A DNA stretch of 64,000 bases from an uncultured Collinsella sp. (lineage in GTDB: Bacteria; Actinomycetota; Coriobacteriia; Coriobacteriales; Coriobacteriaceae), in the NCBI GenBank assembly GCA_934647195.1, contig CAKUFD010000002.1, positions 1 to 64,000 of the forward strand, read 5' to 3'. The notes under the pieces were generated by a model. That model had not been told where the DNA came from, searched no databases, and was given only the letters and a program-made list of their open reading frames with translations. The translations under genes and the position numbers were made by a program. Positions 61,099-64,000 of this stretch are shown piece after piece (the stretch's first letter is position 1; each line of letters opens with the position of its first letter).

Positions 61099-62571
61099 TT
61101 ACAGGGCCATCGTCTTGGCGCGGGCGATGCGGGCCATGCAGTCTTCGCGGCCGATGAGCGCCATGGTGTCCGAGAGCGGGGGGCTCACCAGGTTGCCGCA
61201 GATCGCCACGCGAACGGCCTGGAAGACGATGCGCTTCTTAAGATCGAGCTTCTCGGGTAGCGGCTCCAGGGCGGCGTCGATAGCCGCAGGCGTCCACTCG
61301 GCGTCGGCAAGTGCCGCCTCGGCCTCATCGAGAATGGCACCCATGCCCTCTTTGGCAAGGCCCTTCGCCACGGACTTCTCGTCGTACTCGAGCGTCTCTG
61401 CGGTGGCGAAGATGGGAGCGGCTACGGTGACGACATCGGCCGGGAACTTGGTACGCGGCTTCGCGATGGCGGCAAGTGCGTCGATCCAGGCCTCATCGTA
61501 CTCAAGGTTGCCCTCGATCATGCCGGCCTCATGCAGCTCGGGAACCATGATCTTATCGGCGAACTCCTCGTCGGTCATGGTGCGAATGTACTCCGCCTGA
61601 ATCCAGTCGAGCTTCTTGGGGTCGAACGTCGCCGGGTTTTTGGACACGTGGTCGAGCGAGAATTTGGAAGCGAGCACGTCGCGGGGAACGATTGTGGTCT
61701 CGCCGTCGAGAGACCAGCCGAGCAGCGCCAGATAGTTGACGAAGGCGTCGGGCAGGTAGCCCTGGTCGCGGTACTCCTCCACCGAGGTTGCGCCATGGCG
61801 CTTGGAGAGCTTCTTGCCGTCGGCGCCCAAAATCATGGAGATGTGCGCAAACGTGGGCACGGGAGCGCCGAGCGCCTCGTAGACCATGACCTGACGCGGG
61901 GTGTTGGACAGGTGGTCGTCACCGCGAATCACGTGGGTGATGCCCATCATGGCATCGTCGACCACAGTGGCGAAGTTGTACGTGGGGGTGCCGTCGGAGC
62001 GGAAGATGACGAAGTCATCGAGCTCGCGAGCGTTAAAGGTTACCTCTCCGTGGACGGCATCATGGATTACCACGTCGCCGCGGTCCTCGGGGACCTTGAT
62101 GCGCAGGACGTAGGGCTCGCCGGCGTCGATGCGGGCGCGAGCCTCTGCAGGGTCGATGTTGCGGCACGTGCGCTGGTAGCCCTGGAACGGGTCCTTGCGC
62201 GCCTGGGCTGCGGCACGATCCTCGGCGAGCTTTTCGGGCGTGCAGAAGCACGGGTAGGCGCGGCCCTCGTCCCAGAGCTTTTGGGCGGCGGCTCGATACA
62301 GCTCCAGGCGCTCGGTTTGAGCGTAGGGGCCGTGCTCGCCGCCAACCTCCGGGCCCTCGTCCCAGTCGAGGCCCAGCCAACGCATGGCGCGCAGGATAAT
62401 CTGGGTGTTCTCGTCGGTAGAGCGGGTGGGGTCGGTATCGTCGATGCGCAGGATGAAGGTGCCGCCGTTGGCGCGGGCAAATGCCCAGTTGTAGATGGCG
62501 GTGCGAGCGCCGCCGATGTGTAGCTTGCCGGTGGGCGACGGTGCGAAGCGGACGCGAACGTCTGAGCTCAT
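61099..62571 (-). CDS. gltX: Glutamyl-tRNA synthetase
   Basis: The protein has 490 residues from ATG 62571 with AAGGAG upstream. FAPSPTGKLHIGGARTA is the class I HIGH-type motif (residues 18-21) and ADGKKLSKRHGATSV the KMSKS-type motif. LRIDDTDPTRSTDENTQIIL and VIRGDDHLSNTPRQV are further GlxS blocks. It charges tRNA-Glu, two genes for which lie at 52799 and 53170. The C-terminal anticodon-binding helices are complete. It is transcribed alone, convergent with nothing close; a GC-rich stem at 61037-61066 may mark its 3' end. Confidence 0.95.
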   Translation of the reverse strand: MSSDVRVRFAPSPTGKLHIGGARTAIYNWAFARANGGTFILRIDDTDPTRSTDENTQIILRAMRWLGLDWDEGPEVGGEHGPYAQTERLELYRAAAQKLWDEGRAYPCFCTPEKLAEDRAAAQARKDPFQGYQRTCRNIDPAEARARIDAGEPYVLRIKVPEDRGDVVIHDAVHGEVTFNARELDDFVIFRSDGTPTYNFATVVDDAMMGITHVIRGDDHLSNTPRQVMVYEALGAPVPTFAHISMILGADGKKLSKRHGATSVEEYRDQGYLPDAFVNYLALLGWSLDGETTIVPRDVLASKFSLDHVSKNPATFDPKKLDWIQAEYIRTMTDEEFADKIMVPELHEAGMIEGNLEYDEAWIDALAAIAKPRTKFPADVVTVAAPIFATAETLEYDEKSVAKGLAKEGMGAILDEAEAALADAEWTPAAIDAALEPLPEKLDLKKRIVFQAVRVAICGNLVSPPLSDTMALIGREDCMARIARAKTMAL

Positions 62572-62739
62572 GGATGCTCCTTGCATAGATTGGTTCAACG
62601 GTTTGACCCATGCATTATAGAGCACAAGCGGAGCGAACGTTATAGCGAGCGCGGTATCAGCGTAAATGACGGATATCAACATCCGGCGGGAGACACAGGG
62701 GTCACGGGACGTTCCGTGCGTCGCCCGTCGCCGCCAGCG

Positions 62740-63693
62740 CTACACCATCAAAGCGATAAGCGGAATGGTCAAGATCGAGGCCACGATGGTCACGAAATTC
62801 GCTTGCATCATCGGCTTGGGATCAACTCCGTACAGCAGGCTGAACAGCACGCCGTTGCTGGCGGCGGGCATGGCGCTTCCCACCACGAGTACGCCGCGGG
62901 CCAAAGGATCGGTGATGAAGCCGCCCAGGATGACGAGGATGGCACACGGGACGAGAATCAGACGTGCGGCTCCCGCCACATAGGCACGCCAGTTTCCAAG
63001 CATCTCGTGTGCGTTGTAGCTCGCAAGGGTGGAGCCGAGCATAAGGAGTACCGCCGGCGTGGTGAAGTTTCCAATCGTCGCCAGGCCGTCTCCGAGGATC
63101 CCGAGGTCGTGTATTCCCAGCAAGACCAGGGCGAGCAGGATGAAGCTTGCAAAAAACGTGGGGTTCGCCGCATCGTGGATAAGCTCGCGCAGGCGTTCGC
63201 CAAGCGTCCGGCTGCGCTGCCCGCTCGCATCTTGGGCGCCCGCTTTGACCATTGCCGCGCCGATGCTGAAGTTGAACAGGTTGAAGGGGATGTTGGCGAT
63301 CGCGGCGTAAAGCACCGCTTGCGGCCCGAAGATGGCGGAGAGCGCCGGGTAGCCGATAAAGCCCACATTGCCAAAGGTGATGGAGAAGTGCCAAGCGCTG
63401 CGCTCCGCCGCGGGCGTGCGCATGAGCGCCGTGACCGCGAAGGCGATGATTGCGGCGATGGCGTAGCCGATGATGGAGGCTGCGAGAAGCGTGAGGAGAA
63501 CGGGCGTTTCCGGCAGGGTCTCGTTTGCGCCTACGGAGGAGACGACCATGCAGGGCAAGGTGATGTTCATGACGAGACGCGTGAGGGCGGTATTCATCTT
63601 TTGGTCGAGAAATCCCGCGCGCGCGGCGACGATGCCGCCGACGATGGGGATACACAAGGTAAGCATCTGCAGGAAGATGGTCATGAAGGTCAT
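62740..63693 (-). CDS. AEC-family transporter (auxin efflux carrier type)
   Basis: The protein has 317 residues from ATG 63693, chosen because AAGGCGAG precedes it. About ten membrane segments in a five-plus-five arrangement: FLQMLTLCIPIVGGIVAARA, the family motif LVMNITLPCMVVSSV, ITFGNVGFIGYPALSAIFG (N-x-G-F-x-G-x-P) and VVGSAMPAASNGVLF. AEC members move organic anions such as malate or malonate; the substrate here is unknown. It sits upstream of gltX on the same strand with a 168-base gap. Confidence 0.88.
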   Translation of the reverse strand: MTFMTIFLQMLTLCIPIVGGIVAARAGFLDQKMNTALTRLVMNITLPCMVVSSVGANETLPETPVLLTLLAASIIGYAIAAIIAFAVTALMRTPAAERSAWHFSITFGNVGFIGYPALSAIFGPQAVLYAAIANIPFNLFNFSIGAAMVKAGAQDASGQRSRTLGERLRELIHDAANPTFFASFILLALVLLGIHDLGILGDGLATIGNFTTPAVLLMLGSTLASYNAHEMLGNWRAYVAGAARLILVPCAILVILGGFITDPLARGVLVVGSAMPAASNGVLFSLLYGVDPKPMMQANFVTIVASILTIPLIALMV

Positions 63694-63860
63694 GGGCTCG
63701 CCTTTGGTGGTCATGGTGGGTCGCAAGGTAAAACAGGGTGTGATTCTACCACGTGAGGGTTTTGGTGCCGTCTTGGGCCACTTGTCGAATAATTCGGTGC
63801 AAATGGCACAACTGACGGAAGCGTTAATGACCCGGGAGGGCTACACTTGATTGCATCAGA

Positions 63861-63923
63861 TAGGCAGTAGAGTAGAATGTCTGCCTACACATATGCCCGA
63901 CGGAATGGTAACGGTCGTCGGGC
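63861..63923 (+). promoter_or_regulatory. Two hairpins in the leader of the last gene
   Basis: TAGGCAG (63861-63867) pairs with CTGCCTA (63881-63887), and GCCCGACG (63895-63902) pairs with CGTCGGGC (63916-63923). The second ends about 15 bases before the ribosome site. Neither matches a SAM riboswitch that I can recognise. Confidence 0.4.
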
Positions 63924-63945
63924 GCGTTATTGAAAGGGGCATGCC

Positions 63946-64000
63946 ATGCCAGCTACCAATCGTTCCACCTCCGATCGCGGCAACTTCGTGTTCACATCGG
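63946..64000 (+). CDS. metK: Probable S-adenosylmethionine synthetase, N-terminus only
   Basis: Eighteen codons are visible before the window ends, from ATG 63946 with GAAAGGGG upstream; ATG 63941 in another frame gives no sensible protein. The residues NFVFTS at the end fit the start of MetK (..FTSESVTEGHPDK), but the diagnostic part lies beyond the window. The enzyme would make SAM from methionine and ATP. Confidence 0.5.
   Translation, partial: MPATNRSTSDRGNFVFTS

Noticed and set aside
59807..63756. Long plus-strand frames opposite sdaA, gltX and the AEC transporter
   Set aside because: Antisense shadows of three well-identified genes.
63820..63945. SAM riboswitch upstream of the last gene
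   Set aside because: The two short hairpins do not show the multi-helix junction or conserved loops of the SAM riboswitch classes I know.

Overview
The window looks like a chromosomal segment of a Collinsella-like member of the Coriobacteriia (Actinomycetota, gut). This is inferred, not proven. The housekeeping genes are GC-rich with strong AGGAGG-type ribosome binding sites. The first gene carries LGFP repeats typical of actinobacterial surface proteins. The right half (fructose PTS, gltX, sdaA, L,D-transpeptidase) has the compact, high-GC style of that group.

Layout. 1-3.9 kb: the end of a surface protein (LGFP repeats plus NlpC/P60), a frameshifted BspA-like surface-protein pseudogene, a small membrane protein and an unrecognised HTH-like protein. 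3.9-6.9 kb: nested mobile DNA. An IstB remnant is split by an IS3-family element (3969-6716), which is itself split by an IS110-family element (about 4313-5747) with a ~360-nt 5' non-coding segment where a bridge RNA would be expected. 7.3-23.9 kb: AT-richer cell-surface polysaccharide genes. They encode a Wzx-like flippase, glycosyltransferases, two different cytidylyltransferases, a PhnW-like aminotransferase, two LicD-family phosphotransferases, an acyltransferase, a DUF2304 protein and the dTDP-rhamnose set rmlA, rmlB and a fused rmlC-rmlD. 23.9-30.4 kb: a mobile and possible defence patch, with IS200, IS3 and IstB remnants around a SEC-C protein that carries a PD-(D/E)XK-like motif and a protein that carries a HEPN-like Rx4H motif. 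30.4-39.5 kb: a minus-strand operon of surface-polysaccharide genes (four glycosyltransferases, UDP-sugar dehydrogenase, acyltransferase, large membrane protein). 39.7-40.5 kb: tRNA-Arg and a Phd/RelE-type toxin-antitoxin pair.

40.5-49.5 kb: a fructose module. A divergent RpiR-type regulator is followed by the fructose EIIBCA permease, HPr, enzyme I and two 1-phosphofructokinase paralogues, so import, phosphorelay and the second phosphorylation are encoded together. A REP-associated tyrosine transposase (RAYT) follows. Six copies of a short palindromic intergenic repeat occur between 43.8 and 55.0 kb, two of them flanking the RAYT gene.

49.5-64 kb: core genes. These are aminopeptidase C, CCA-adding enzyme, tRNA-Glu/tRNA-Gln/tRNA-Glu, a flippase-like membrane protein, a radical SAM protein with a divergent TetR regulator, an L,D-transpeptidase, L-serine ammonia-lyase, glutamyl-tRNA synthetase, an AEC-family transporter and the probable first codons of metK.

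The points most worth a second look are the surface-polymer cluster in which two CDP-activating enzymes pair with two LicD transferases (one activating enzyme fused to an oxidoreductase), the RAYT with its candidate REP family, the IS110 element with its repeat-bearing 5' leader, and the SEC-C/HEPN pair lying between insertion-sequence remnants.
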